Shown: positions 1-7,568, numbered from the stretch's first letter. The stretch is 9,570 nucleotides of DNA from Candidatus Magasanikiibacteriota bacterium (GCA_026396535.1 JAPLWP010000053.1:1894-11463), one strand, 5' to 3'. Notes: generated by a model not told the origin, from the letters alone. Translations and numbers: made by a program.

Positions 1-467
1 TCGGTATGTGAAGAAAGCTGCCCCTCTATCGGAGTGAAAATTATTAATTTAGGTGCTGTAGTAATACCGTAAATTTGAAATCCTAAATAGCTAATAAAAA
101 ATAATACGAAAGTAGCTAGAGCTAAATTGCGCGCCCACAAGAAATTATGATTTAGGTGGTGAGATTTTTTATTTGGTTGGTGGTGGGCAGTTTTTTTGAA
201 ACCGTCTTCGCAGTGAAATTTATAAATTATATTTTCAAAATTTAGTTCGTATATTTTACAAAGTTTGCGTAAGTAAGCATTGAGGTGGGCGCGCCCTTTT
301 GGTAATGACAAAAAGTCACCTGTTTCCAAGGCTTGTAAATATTTGATAGGAATAAAAGAAAGTTTTTCGACTTCGTTTAATGAAAGTTCTTTTTTTTCGC
401 GTGTTTCTTTTAATTCCGCTCCCAAATGCCTGGCAGTGTCTAAGTTTTTATAACAAAAAACGGACAT
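1..467 (-). CDS. RodZ-like helix-turn-helix membrane protein (C-terminus beyond window)
   Basis: This gene has no stop inside the window: 155 codons are visible, reading from an ATG at 467 to the left edge. Residues about 15-77 form a helix-turn-helix of the HTH_25/RodZ type (LGAELKETREKKELSLNEVE, then IPIKYLQALETGDFLSLPKG). A His- and Lys-rich linker spans about 91-107. One hydrophobic segment at about 112-135 predicts a transmembrane helix, and the chain then starts an extracytoplasmic part (PKLIIFTPIEGQ) that looks like the first strand of a beta-sandwich. Known RodZ proteins have the same order and link the MreB cytoskeleton to cell-wall synthesis, with the HTH binding protein rather than DNA. 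The gene starts 6 bp after the ftsK stop, so the two are probably cotranscribed. A GAGAG run inside the ftsK end could serve as a weak ribosome binding site. The assignment to RodZ rests on architecture; it could instead be a generic HTH membrane protein. Confidence 0.8.
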   Translation of the reverse strand, partial: MSVFCYKNLDTARHLGAELKETREKKELSLNEVEKLSFIPIKYLQALETGDFLSLPKGRAHLNAYLRKLCKIYELNFENIIYKFHCEDGFKKTAHHQPNKKSHHLNHNFLWARNLALATFVLFFISYLGFQIYGITTAPKLIIFTPIEGQLSSHT

Positions 468-473
468 AATTGT

Positions 474-2810
474 TTAGCTCTCTATATTTTCTGCATCAGA
501 TGGTTCGGAGTGTTTTGGGCTGTCAAAGACAGTGCCGCCAGTATCCAGAGTTTGTTCGTCTTCTGGAATTTCTTCATCAAATTGAGGTCGATGAATGCCT
601 GGTTTGGCTGATAAATGTTCAGTGAAAACGTCACGTGGTTTTGCTCCATCCGCAGCACCTACTATACCAGCTTCTTCTAGTTCGTCAAGCAAGCGCGCGG
701 CACGAGCGTAGCCTACTTTTAGGCGGCGTTGTAATAGTGAAGCCGAAGCTTTGCCTGATTCGATAACACAGCGTTTAGCATCATCAAAAAGTGAATCCTG
801 GTCGTCGCTAGCACCACCAAATAAATTTACAGTACCACCATGACCGCCGCCGCCATTTTTGGAAACAATGGATTCGTCATAAGTTGGCAGATTATCGCCT
901 TTGATTGATTTTACTACGCGTTTCATCTCTTCTTCTGACACAAAAGCACCCTGTACACGCTTTGGTTTGGATAGATCAGCGGTGAGGTAAAGCATATCAC
1001 CACGACCGAGTAATTTTTCCGCACCGGAACAGTCCAAGATGGTGCGAGAATCAATCAGAGAAGCTACCGAAAAGGCGATACGAGCTGGAATATTGGCTTT
1101 CATCAGACCGGTAATTACCTCCACACTAGGGCGCTGAGTAGCTACAATCAAATGAATACCAACGGCGCGAGCCATCTGGGCCACACGAATAATACCAGCT
1201 TCAACTTCGCTAGCAGCAGTGGCCATCAGATCGGCCAGCTCATCAATAATAAATACAATGTAAGGTAATTTATCAGTCGCTGTTTTATTGTAAGAAATAA
1301 TATCACGACAACCAGCTTGAGCTAGAGTATCAAAGCGTCTTTCCATCTCACCAATTGTCCATTTCAAAGCATTTACAGTTTTGGCTGGGTCGGTAATTAC
1401 TGGAGTCAATAAATGTGGGATGCCGTTGTATAGAGTAAGTTCTACACGTTTTGGATCTACCATGATGAAGCGCAAAGTTTCTGGAGTATTTTGATAGAGC
1501 AAACTCAAAATAATTGTATTGATACAAACAGTTTTACCAGAACCGGTCGATCCAGCTACGAGTAAGTGTGGCATTTTTGGTAAATCAGCGAACCACACTT
1601 TACCAGCTACATCTTTGCCTAGCGCAATCATAAGATTGTGTCCGCGTTCTTTGAATTCTGGGCTTTCGAGTAGTTCTTTGAGAGTTACCATGGCCACTTT
1701 TTCATTTGGTACTTCAATACCTACCAGTGATTGGCCTGGAATTGGTGCTTCAATACGAATCGGGTGGGCGGCTAGAGCTAAAGCTAAATCATTGGATAGG
1801 GTAGTGATGCGAGTGAGTTTTACACCCTTGGCCGGCTTCATGGAATATTGGGTCACAGTTGGACCTACGCGCACTTCGCCCATATCTACTTCAATACCAA
1901 AGTTTTGGAAAGTATCTCTGATAGTTTCGGCATTGCCTTTGATATCGCCAGAAGTTGGTTTGGATTTGGAAGTGAACAATAAATCCACTGCCGGTAATTT
2001 GAAATCAGAGTAGTCTGGTTTTTCTATTACAATTTTTTCTTTTTGGACAACTGCCTCTGGCTCATCCTCTTCTTGTGGCACTTCTTCACTTTCTTCCTCT
2101 TGGTCGTCGATAGCTTTTTTATTGAATACTCTTTCTTCGTCTTCGTTTTCTTCTTCAGATTCGTTGTAGGCGTATTCACCTTTAATGCTGAATTTTACCG
2201 GTTCTTCCAATTTATTATTTTTAAAGCTAGCAAAAAAGGCTACAATCTGTTGTCCACCCCAACCAAGCATCATAAAGAATTTTTTATTTATCTCTACCAA
2301 TTGAGCCAAAGTAGTATTAAATAAGAAAATTATCGAAACTAATAATAAAGCGATAAGAATCATGAGTCCACCCCAATAGCCAACATATCTGAGCAGTGGC
2401 CAAGATAGGGCCAGACCAAATAAACCGCCGGCATATCCCTGAGTAGCTTCACTAACTAGATCAGCGAGAGGCTTTTGAATGTGGATAAGGCCGTTGAAGC
2501 TCAAAAAGAATAAAATAGCACCAATAGTATGGGTATGTCGGTAATTATATTCCAAATCTTTGATAAGAAGTACGGCAATAGTGATAAGCATCAGTGGAAA
2601 CACATAGCGGACACTACCGAAAATGAGGGCCAAAGTGGAATCTATAAAAATTCCAGCTACGCCCGCCATATTAAAGAAGCTAAGGATTGATAATCCTGCC
2701 ACGACAAATAACAAAATCGCCAGAAGTCCCTGAGATACTTCCGGATTTAAATTTATTTTTGGTTTATCGTCTCGCTGACGTTTTTGATAGTGACGATACA
2801 AGCGCGCCAT
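474..2810 (-). CDS. ftsK: FtsK/SpoIIIE DNA translocase
   Basis: This is a 778-aa, ATP-driven, double-stranded DNA pump of the division septum that clears and segregates chromosome ends. The N-terminus (about 28-165) holds four or five hydrophobic segments. A strongly acidic linker (about 217-255) follows. The alpha/beta motor occupies about 270-640, with Walker A GSTGSGKT at 420-427, Walker B FIIDE with acidic residues D523/E524, and the family signatures ATQRPSVEVITG and KANIPARIAF. A winged-helix gamma domain (about 672-732, including KVGYARAARLLDELEEAG) would read KOPS-like DNA signals. The length is normal for a compact FtsK with a short linker. ATG at 2810 is the first start after the promoter and gives a basic N-terminus before the first membrane helix. 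There is no Shine-Dalgarno sequence. It is the first gene of a minus-strand operon with the RodZ-like gene. Confidence 0.97.
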   Translation of the reverse strand: MARLYRHYQKRQRDDKPKINLNPEVSQGLLAILLFVVAGLSILSFFNMAGVAGIFIDSTLALIFGSVRYVFPLMLITIAVLLIKDLEYNYRHTHTIGAILFFLSFNGLIHIQKPLADLVSEATQGYAGGLFGLALSWPLLRYVGYWGGLMILIALLLVSIIFLFNTTLAQLVEINKKFFMMLGWGGQQIVAFFASFKNNKLEEPVKFSIKGEYAYNESEEENEDEERVFNKKAIDDQEEESEEVPQEEDEPEAVVQKEKIVIEKPDYSDFKLPAVDLLFTSKSKPTSGDIKGNAETIRDTFQNFGIEVDMGEVRVGPTVTQYSMKPAKGVKLTRITTLSNDLALALAAHPIRIEAPIPGQSLVGIEVPNEKVAMVTLKELLESPEFKERGHNLMIALGKDVAGKVWFADLPKMPHLLVAGSTGSGKTVCINTIILSLLYQNTPETLRFIMVDPKRVELTLYNGIPHLLTPVITDPAKTVNALKWTIGEMERRFDTLAQAGCRDIISYNKTATDKLPYIVFIIDELADLMATAASEVEAGIIRVAQMARAVGIHLIVATQRPSVEVITGLMKANIPARIAFSVASLIDSRTILDCSGAEKLLGRGDMLYLTADLSKPKRVQGAFVSEEEMKRVVKSIKGDNLPTYDESIVSKNGGGGHGGTVNLFGGASDDQDSLFDDAKRCVIESGKASASLLQRRLKVGYARAARLLDELEEAGIVGAADGAKPRDVFTEHLSAKPGIHRPQFDEEIPEDEQTLDTGGTVFDSPKHSEPSDAENIES

Positions 2811-2827
2811 AAATTTTTATTAACATC

Positions 2828-2856
2828 ATTATACCACATTTTTCTATTTTTGTTGA
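2828..2856 (-). promoter_or_regulatory. ftsK promoter (extended -10)
   Basis: On the minus strand, TATAAT (2833 down to 2828) is preceded by TGG, giving an extended -10 element. With a 17-bp spacer, TCAACA at 2856-2851 matches four of six positions of the -35 consensus. Transcription would begin near 2821, leaving a leader of only about 11 nt before the ftsK ATG, too short for a standard ribosome binding site. The 16 bases around this -10 (2840-2825) are identical to those around the -10 upstream of the solute-binding protein gene. Confidence 0.72.
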
Positions 2857-2883
2857 AAGTGGATATTTTTTTATGACAAAATT

Positions 2884-2892
2884 TGGTATAAT
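2884..2892 (+). promoter_or_regulatory. Extended -10 promoter of the prepilin operon
   Basis: TGGTATAAT is a perfect extended -10 element. No convincing -35 is found 16-18 bp upstream, where the sequence is only AT-rich (TATTTT). The predicted start of transcription, 6-8 nt after the -10, falls at about 2898-2900, which coincides with the ATG at 2900. The mRNA is therefore expected to be leaderless or nearly so. The element faces away from the ftsK promoter, with 53 bp between the two -10 hexamers. Confidence 0.7.
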
Positions 2893-2899
2893 AGTAGAC

Positions 2900-4693
2900 A
2901 TGAAGAAAAAAAAGTTTGGAAATTCGGGTTTTACCCTTATTGAGATCACAGTCGCGATCGCAATTTTTTTAATTTTTGCTGTAGGTATATATAGTACCAT
3001 ATCTATGGTGTTTAAAATTGTGTATCAATCACGCATGAAAATATTAGAAACCGCGCTTTTGAGTGAACAGCTTGAGATCGCGCATAATATTCCTTATGAT
3101 AGTGTTGGTATAGTAAATGGTATCCCAGCCGGGGTATTACTCCACAATCAAACCATTGTTCGTAATGGGGCAAGTTTTACCGTAATTACTTCGGTGCGTA
3201 ATATTGATGATCCCTTTGATGGAATTTTGGGAGGTAGTCCCAATGATACAGCACCAGCAGATTATAAACAGGTAGAAATTTCCGCTATTTGCACCAATTG
3301 TACTCAACAAGAGCCGGTAATACTTAGCACAATCGTAGCACCAAAAAATTTGGAAGGGGCAAGTAAAAATGGGGCATTATTTATTCATGTCTTTGATGCC
3401 AATGGAATAGCGGTCCCTCAAGCCAATGTGCATATAGTAAATACTGCCGCCAATCCCGATGTGATATTGGATGATGTGACAGGTAATGATGGCACACTTC
3501 AGATAATAGATGCGCCAACTGGTACACTTAGTTACAATATTACTGTAAGTAAAAATGGTTTTAGTAGTGATTATACTGTGACTAGTTCAGTCGCCAATCC
3601 AAATCCGCTCAAGCCGCCATCAAATGTAGTGAGTCAAGCTATTACTGAAATTAGTTTTAGTATTGATGCCCTTAGTAATTTAAATATCTCTAGTTTGGAT
3701 CCGACCTGTGCTGCTCTAGCTGGACCAAGTGCGGTGCTTAATGGTGAAAAAGTGATTGGCGCTAATCCGAATGTTTATAAAATAAATCAAAATTTTTCTC
3801 TTAGTTCCAATAATTATAGTTTTAATAATATTGAGTGGGATACATATCATATTAATCTTTCTGGTACTACATATGATCTCGCTGGTACCGTGCCGATGTT
3901 GCCAATAAAATTAAATCCTGGCGCTACCCAAAATATTTCTTTAGTTTTAAAACCTCATACGACAAATTCACTGCTGGTAAAAGTGAAAGACGCTGGCACT
4001 GGATTGCCTCTATCGGATGCGACCGTACATCTATACAAAACTGGTTTTGATGATAGTTTGCAAACTGATTTGGGATACATTCGCCAAACCGATTGGTCTG
4101 GCGGCAGTGCTCAAACAAATTTCATTGATGAAACAAAATATTTTGTTGATAGTGGTACGCTCGATAAAACTATTTCGCCCGGTGATTTGAAATTAAAAAA
4201 GAGTGGAAGTTTTTATTCTGTAGGTGGAAATTTAGAATCATCTACTTTTGATTTGGGAAGTAGTGTTACATTGCGTAATATTATTTTTGAACCAATTTCA
4301 CAGCCCGCTCAAACTGGATCTTCGCCAATTTTATTTCAATTGGCCGCTACCAACACTCCCAATGCTACTATTTGGAATTATAATGGTCCGGATGGAAATA
4401 ATAATACTTATTATTCCGCCACCAGCTCCGTAATTTTTTCTGGCTTAGCCGGTAATCGCTATTTGCGCTATAAAGTATTTTTGTCTACGGCTGACAATCT
4501 TTATACTCCGCAATTATCCGAAGTGAATATTACTTTTTCTAATAATTGTGTGCCGCCGGGTCAAGCATTTTGGAATGGTTTATCTAGTGGCACTTATACT
4601 ATGGATGTTTCGCGTACTGGTTATACTACCAGCAACAGTACTCTTACTGTGGGCGGCAATGGTGAGGTGGAAATAAATTTATCAGCCTCATAA
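2900..4693 (+). CDS. GspI/PilV-like modular prepilin with carboxypeptidase-regulatory-like domains
   Basis: This is a 597-aa surface protein with a type IV prepilin N-terminus: a basic leader, cleavage by prepilin peptidase expected after G10 (NSG|FTLIE), Glu at mature position 5, and a hydrophobic helix to about residue 40. A GspI/PilV-like head follows (to about 150, with CxxC at 131-134). Residues 158-229 look like a carboxypeptidase-regulatory-like beta domain (VFDANGIAVPQANVHI ... DGTLQI ... NGF). Residues 259-353 form a second beta module (NGEKVIG ... EWDTY). A third starts at 356-386 (LLVKVKDAGTGLPLSDATVH) and resumes at 549-597 (PPGQAFWNGLSSGTYTMDVS), apparently interrupted by a module at 436-548. 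ATG 2900 is chosen over the in-frame ATG at 2873 because the -10 box lies between them and the 2900 start gives a normal leader. Probable role: minor pilin or adhesin at a pilus tip. The prepilin call is firm; the ligand is unknown. Confidence 0.9.
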   Translation: MKKKKFGNSGFTLIEITVAIAIFLIFAVGIYSTISMVFKIVYQSRMKILETALLSEQLEIAHNIPYDSVGIVNGIPAGVLLHNQTIVRNGASFTVITSVRNIDDPFDGILGGSPNDTAPADYKQVEISAICTNCTQQEPVILSTIVAPKNLEGASKNGALFIHVFDANGIAVPQANVHIVNTAANPDVILDDVTGNDGTLQIIDAPTGTLSYNITVSKNGFSSDYTVTSSVANPNPLKPPSNVVSQAITEISFSIDALSNLNISSLDPTCAALAGPSAVLNGEKVIGANPNVYKINQNFSLSSNNYSFNNIEWDTYHINLSGTTYDLAGTVPMLPIKLNPGATQNISLVLKPHTTNSLLVKVKDAGTGLPLSDATVHLYKTGFDDSLQTDLGYIRQTDWSGGSAQTNFIDETKYFVDSGTLDKTISPGDLKLKKSGSFYSVGGNLESSTFDLGSSVTLRNIIFEPISQPAQTGSSPILFQLAATNTPNATIWNYNGPDGNNNTYYSATSSVIFSGLAGNRYLRYKVFLSTADNLYTPQLSEVNITFSNNCVPPGQAFWNGLSSGTYTMDVSRTGYTTSNSTLTVGGNGEVEINLSAS

Positions 4694-4694
4694 T

Positions 4695-5306
4695 ATGGTA
4701 AAAAAAATAAACAACTCAGGTTTTTCATTGATTGAGATGTTAATCGTAATGGGCATATTTATTATGTTCGCCGGCACGATTGCGGAAATGCTGATGTGGG
4801 GCAATCATGGAAAAGATGTAGTGTTTGAACAACTGTCCAAACAAAATGATGGCCGTATCGCGATTCAAAATTTTTTAAATGATTTGCGTCGTTCTAGTTA
4901 TTCTAGTATCGGTGCTTATCCAATTGAGCTGGCCGGTGCAAATCAAATTATTTTTTATTCCAATATTGATACTGATAGTTGGAAAGAGCGCGTGCGTTAT
5001 TTTGTAGCGACCACTACGCTCAAACGCGGCATTACCAAACCAAGCGGCAATCCTTTGAGCTACAATAGTGCCAACGAAGTGACGACAGAGGTGGCGCATG
5101 ATCTTAATAACACCACTACAATTTTTTATTACTACGATCAAAGTTATGATGGCATAAATAATACTTCTACTCTGAGTGCGCCGGTAGATATTTCCAAAAT
5201 TCGTATGGTGGGAATTAAATTATTTCTAGACCTGCGTCCCAATGTTTCGCCAGCGCCACTTTATATTGAAGGCAAAACAGAAATTAGAAATTTGAAAAGT
5301 AATTAA
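4695..5306 (+). CDS. GspJ/PilW-like prepilin
   Basis: This 203-aa protein has a clear type III signal: a short basic leader ending at G9 (INNSG|FSLIE), Glu at mature position 5, and a hydrophobic helix to about residue 35 that would embed it in the membrane or pilus core. The globular part resembles the GspJ/PilW group: an amphipathic helix (VFEQLSKQNDGRIAIQNFLNDLRRSS, about 43-68), then beta strands including IIFYSNID and TIFYYYDQSYDG, and an end of the form LYIEGKTEIRNL. These minor pilins normally pack with GspI, GspK and PilX partners to prime the fibre. It starts 1 bp after the previous stop (TAA-T-ATG) with no Shine-Dalgarno, so it is probably translated by coupling. Prepilin identity is near certain; the GspJ versus PilW sublabel is inferred from order and length. 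Confidence 0.88.
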   Translation: MVKKINNSGFSLIEMLIVMGIFIMFAGTIAEMLMWGNHGKDVVFEQLSKQNDGRIAIQNFLNDLRRSSYSSIGAYPIELAGANQIIFYSNIDTDSWKERVRYFVATTTLKRGITKPSGNPLSYNSANEVTTEVAHDLNNTTTIFYYYDQSYDGINNTSTLSAPVDISKIRMVGIKLFLDLRPNVSPAPLYIEGKTEIRNLKSN

Positions 5307-6641
5307 ATGAAACTGAATTTTAAAAAAATAAATAATCAGGGCAACATTTTAATGTTTGTTATGATTTTTGGCGCGATTGCTTTTGGAATGATTGTGGTGG
5401 GGGTGGCTGGTTATGCGATTTCAGAAAATGGCGCTTCGAATTATAAACACAATCGTGAAATGGCTTTTCAAATTGCGGAAGCAGGAGTGAATTATTATCG
5501 CTGGCATCTGGCGCACAATAAAACTGATTATAAAGACGGCGGTAATGGTATCGGACCATATGTACATGTGTATGAAGATAAAGATGGCAACGCGATTGGT
5601 CATTTTTCTCTCACTATTACACCGCCACCAAACGGATCTACCATTGTCACAGTACAATCCACGGGCTGGCTAGATTCTCAGCCCAATAGCAAACGTACTC
5701 TCAAAGCTCGTGTCGGTTTTCCGGCTTTGACGGATTATGCTTTTCTTACTAATGGTGATGTGTGGATAGGCAGCACTGAATCGGTGAGTGGAAAATTTCA
5801 CGCCAACGGCGGTATTCGTTTTGATGGTACAGGCAACGCGCCGATTACCAGCGCTGTGCCTACTTATGTCTGTAAGTCTTATCATGGTTGTAGTAATGTG
5901 ACTAAACCTGGAATATGGGGAACGGGAACACCTAATAATTATTGGAGTTTTCCGGTAGCAGCACAGGACTTTTCAGCTGTTACTGCTAATTTGGCTAGTA
6001 TTAAAACCGGTTCGCAACAAAGTGGGGGATTGTATATATCTTCCTCTGGTAAACAAGGGTGGAGATTGCAATTCATGAGCAATGGCACAGTGAAAGCCTA
6101 TAAAGTGAATACTACCAATTGTTATGCGGCTAAAGACACCAATGGCAATAATATTAATCCTTGTATTGATATTGCTACTGTCGGCACAGCCACTACTTAT
6201 AATATGCCCACTAACGGCTATATATATGTAGAAGATACTGTTTGGGTAGACGGTACGGTAAATGGACGCGCAACTGTCGGGGTAGCGACTGGGAAAAATA
6301 TTATTATTAATGATGATATATTGTATAGTGCCAAAGACGGCAACCATGTGCTTGGTCTGATCGCTTCGCAAAATATTTTAATTCCACGTAATTCGCCCGA
6401 TGACCTGGAAATAGATGCGGCTTTATTGGCGCAAAATGGAGCAGCTCAAAGATATTATTATTCTGGTAATGTAAAAACTACCAACGGAATTTGGACTTGG
6501 AGTTGGAGTGGTAGTGGCGGCACTACTTCGGGATATATCAATACCAATTCTACTTATGATGCCAATCTTACTTATGGTCCTCCGCCGGGTTTTCCAGTGG
6601 GATCGCAATATAATTTGATATCTTGGGAAGAAGAGGAATAG
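5307..6641 (+). CDS. PilX-like pilus assembly protein with C-terminal beta-rich domain
   Basis: This is a 444-aa protein with an N-terminal hydrophobic segment (about 13-38, after NNQG) and the PilX-type pattern of a basic, polar patch followed by MAFQIAEAGVNYYRWHLAH (52-70). It lacks the GFTLIE box and has no Glu at the +5 position relative to G12, as is common in PilX/GspK-type partners. The middle (141-300) begins with DYAFLTNGDVWIG and SGKFHANGGI, phrases of a repetitive beta structure. Residues 303-385 read like beta-helix turns (VWVDGTVNGRATV, HVLGLIASQNILIP, IDAALLAQNG). The end carries the motif YDANLTYGPPPGFP and LISWEE (417-442). Four Cys lie at 189, 195, 272 and 286. The ATG directly abuts the previous TAA. 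It is likely the third member of a minor-pilin tip complex; the middle and C-terminal function is not known. Confidence 0.82.
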   Translation: MKLNFKKINNQGNILMFVMIFGAIAFGMIVVGVAGYAISENGASNYKHNREMAFQIAEAGVNYYRWHLAHNKTDYKDGGNGIGPYVHVYEDKDGNAIGHFSLTITPPPNGSTIVTVQSTGWLDSQPNSKRTLKARVGFPALTDYAFLTNGDVWIGSTESVSGKFHANGGIRFDGTGNAPITSAVPTYVCKSYHGCSNVTKPGIWGTGTPNNYWSFPVAAQDFSAVTANLASIKTGSQQSGGLYISSSGKQGWRLQFMSNGTVKAYKVNTTNCYAAKDTNGNNINPCIDIATVGTATTYNMPTNGYIYVEDTVWVDGTVNGRATVGVATGKNIIINDDILYSAKDGNHVLGLIASQNILIPRNSPDDLEIDAALLAQNGAAQRYYYSGNVKTTNGIWTWSWSGSGGTTSGYINTNSTYDANLTYGPPPGFPVGSQYNLISWEEEE

Positions 6642-6643
6642 AA

Positions 6644-6671
6644 TTGCAATTTTTCGCTTCTTTGCTATAAT
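6644..6671 (+). promoter_or_regulatory. galU promoter
   Basis: TTGCAA (6644-6649) and TATAAT (6666-6671) are separated by 16 bp. TGC directly before the -10 also makes it an extended -10 element. This is the best-formed promoter in the window. The -35 lies inside a 10-bp palindrome, AATTGCAATT (6642-6651), 2 bp after the end of the prepilin operon. Transcription would start near 6678, about 20 nt before the galU ATG. AGGTAAAG at 6673-6680 is too far upstream to act as a normal ribosome binding site. Confidence 0.82.
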
Positions 6672-6697
6672 TAGGTAAAGATTTTTAAATAATATAT

Positions 6698-7567
6698 ATG
6701 TCACAGAAAGTTCGTAAGCTAGTTATTCCAGTAGCGGGGCTCGGAACCAGATTTTTGCCAGCCACAAAAGCTCAGCCAAAGGAGATGTTGCCGGTAGTAG
6801 ATAAACCAATTATTCAATATGTAGTGGAAGACGCAGTGCGCGCCGGTATTACTGATATTATTATGGTGACCGGACCAAGTAAACGCGCTGTGGAAGATCA
6901 TTTCAGTCCAAATTATGAATTGATCAATTGGCTCAAAAAACAAAAGAAAAATGAGATAGCCGAAGATGTGAAAAAAATCGCGGACATGGCCAATTTTATT
7001 TTTATCCGTCAAAAAGGACCATATGGAAATGGTACGCCGGTACTTTGTGCCAAAGAATTGATTGGCGATGAACCATTTGCGGTAATGTGGGGCGATGAAT
7101 TTTTTTATACTCCAAAAAAATCTCATTTGACTCAGCTGACTGAAGTATATGAAAAATACGGCGACCCAGTATTGACCGCCTACAAAGTAAGTAAAGAAGA
7201 TACCAAAAAATATGGTATTTTGGATGCTTTTGAAGTAGAAAAAAGTATTTATCAAGTCAAAGATTTGGTAGAAAAACCAGGTCCGGAAAAAGCGCCATCA
7301 CTATTGGCTACTTTGGGTGGTTTTATTTTGACCCCAGATATTTTTGAAGCTCTGGAAAAAACCAAAGTTGGTAAAGGCGGAGAACTCTGGCTCGTAGACG
7401 CTATCTTTAAACTTTCCAAAAAACGTCCAATTTATGCTCGTTTGGTAGAGGGCACTTATCATGATACTGGTTCCAAGCTTGGGTACCTCAAAGCCAATGT
7501 GGAATTTGCTTTACGCGACAAAACTTTTGGCGAAGAGTTTAGGAAATATTTAAAGAATGTGGTATAA
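6698..7567 (+). CDS. galU: UTP--glucose-1-phosphate uridylyltransferase
   Basis: This 289-aa cytoplasmic enzyme makes UDP-glucose from UTP and glucose-1-phosphate, a precursor for polysaccharides and glycans. The nucleotide-binding signature AGLGTRFLPATKAQPKEMLP is at 13-32, followed by VVDKP. Other family landmarks are WGDEFF (131-136, with D133 as the expected metal ligand), VEKP (191-194), GGFILTPDIFEAL (207-219), GGELWLVDAI (227-236), and HDTGSKLGYLKANVEFAL (255-272). The length is normal. Two loops differ from classical enzymes: GPYGNGTPV replaces the usual LGLGHAV, and LVDAI replaces LTDAI, so a shifted base or sugar preference is possible. The gene has its own promoter, no Shine-Dalgarno, and lies alone between a pilin operon and a binding-protein operon. 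The last codons form part of the promoter of the next gene. Confidence 0.95.
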   Translation: MSQKVRKLVIPVAGLGTRFLPATKAQPKEMLPVVDKPIIQYVVEDAVRAGITDIIMVTGPSKRAVEDHFSPNYELINWLKKQKKNEIAEDVKKIADMANFIFIRQKGPYGNGTPVLCAKELIGDEPFAVMWGDEFFYTPKKSHLTQLTEVYEKYGDPVLTAYKVSKEDTKKYGILDAFEVEKSIYQVKDLVEKPGPEKAPSLLATLGGFILTPDIFEALEKTKVGKGGELWLVDAIFKLSKKRPIYARLVEGTYHDTGSKLGYLKANVEFALRDKTFGEEFRKYLKNVV

Positions 7568-7568
7568 T
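7560..7568 (+). promoter_or_regulatory. Extended -10 promoter overlapping the galU stop codon
   Basis: TGGTATAAT spans the last galU codons, and the galU stop TAA (7565-7567) lies within the -10 hexamer. The -35 region is weak (TTAGGA at 7539-7544, 18-bp spacer). Transcription would start near 7575, giving a leader of about 58 nt that contains the inverted repeat at 7587-7617. The 16 bases at 7556-7571 are identical to those around the ftsK -10. Confidence 0.65.

Noticed and set aside
1519..2013. 164-aa open frame on the plus strand inside ftsK
   Set aside because: It lies opposite the conserved ftsK motor, has a Ser/Pro-rich composition with no recognisable domain, and has no promoter or ribosome binding site.
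2043..2324. 93-aa Phe-rich plus-strand frame that could pass for a membrane peptide
   Set aside because: The Phe-rich run is the complement of the Glu-rich acidic linker codons of FtsK.
2853..2858. TTGAAA as a -35 box for the prepilin promoter
   Set aside because: It sits 28 bp before the TATAAT, too far for a working -35/-10 pair.
2873..2899. Nine-codon upstream extension of the large prepilin
   Set aside because: The extended -10 box lies inside it, and it would precede an already complete basic prepilin leader.
2764..3000. 78-aa minus-strand frame crossing the divergent intergenic region
   Set aside because: It overlaps the starts of both ftsK and the prepilin gene and both promoters, and shows no domain.
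3290..3301. CxxC (CTNC) in the large prepilin as a metal or thioredoxin-type site
   Set aside because: It is a single CxxC in an exported beta-rich protein without other metal ligands or a thioredoxin fold; a local disulfide is the simpler reading.
5973..6371. 132-aa minus-strand frame inside the PilX-like gene
   Set aside because: It has no domain, no start signal, and lies opposite a gene with clear family motifs.
6719..7255. 178-aa minus-strand frame inside galU
   Set aside because: It is the shadow of strongly conserved galU codons; its Phe/Ile/Trp-rich composition mirrors Lys/Glu and Asn codons of the sense strand.
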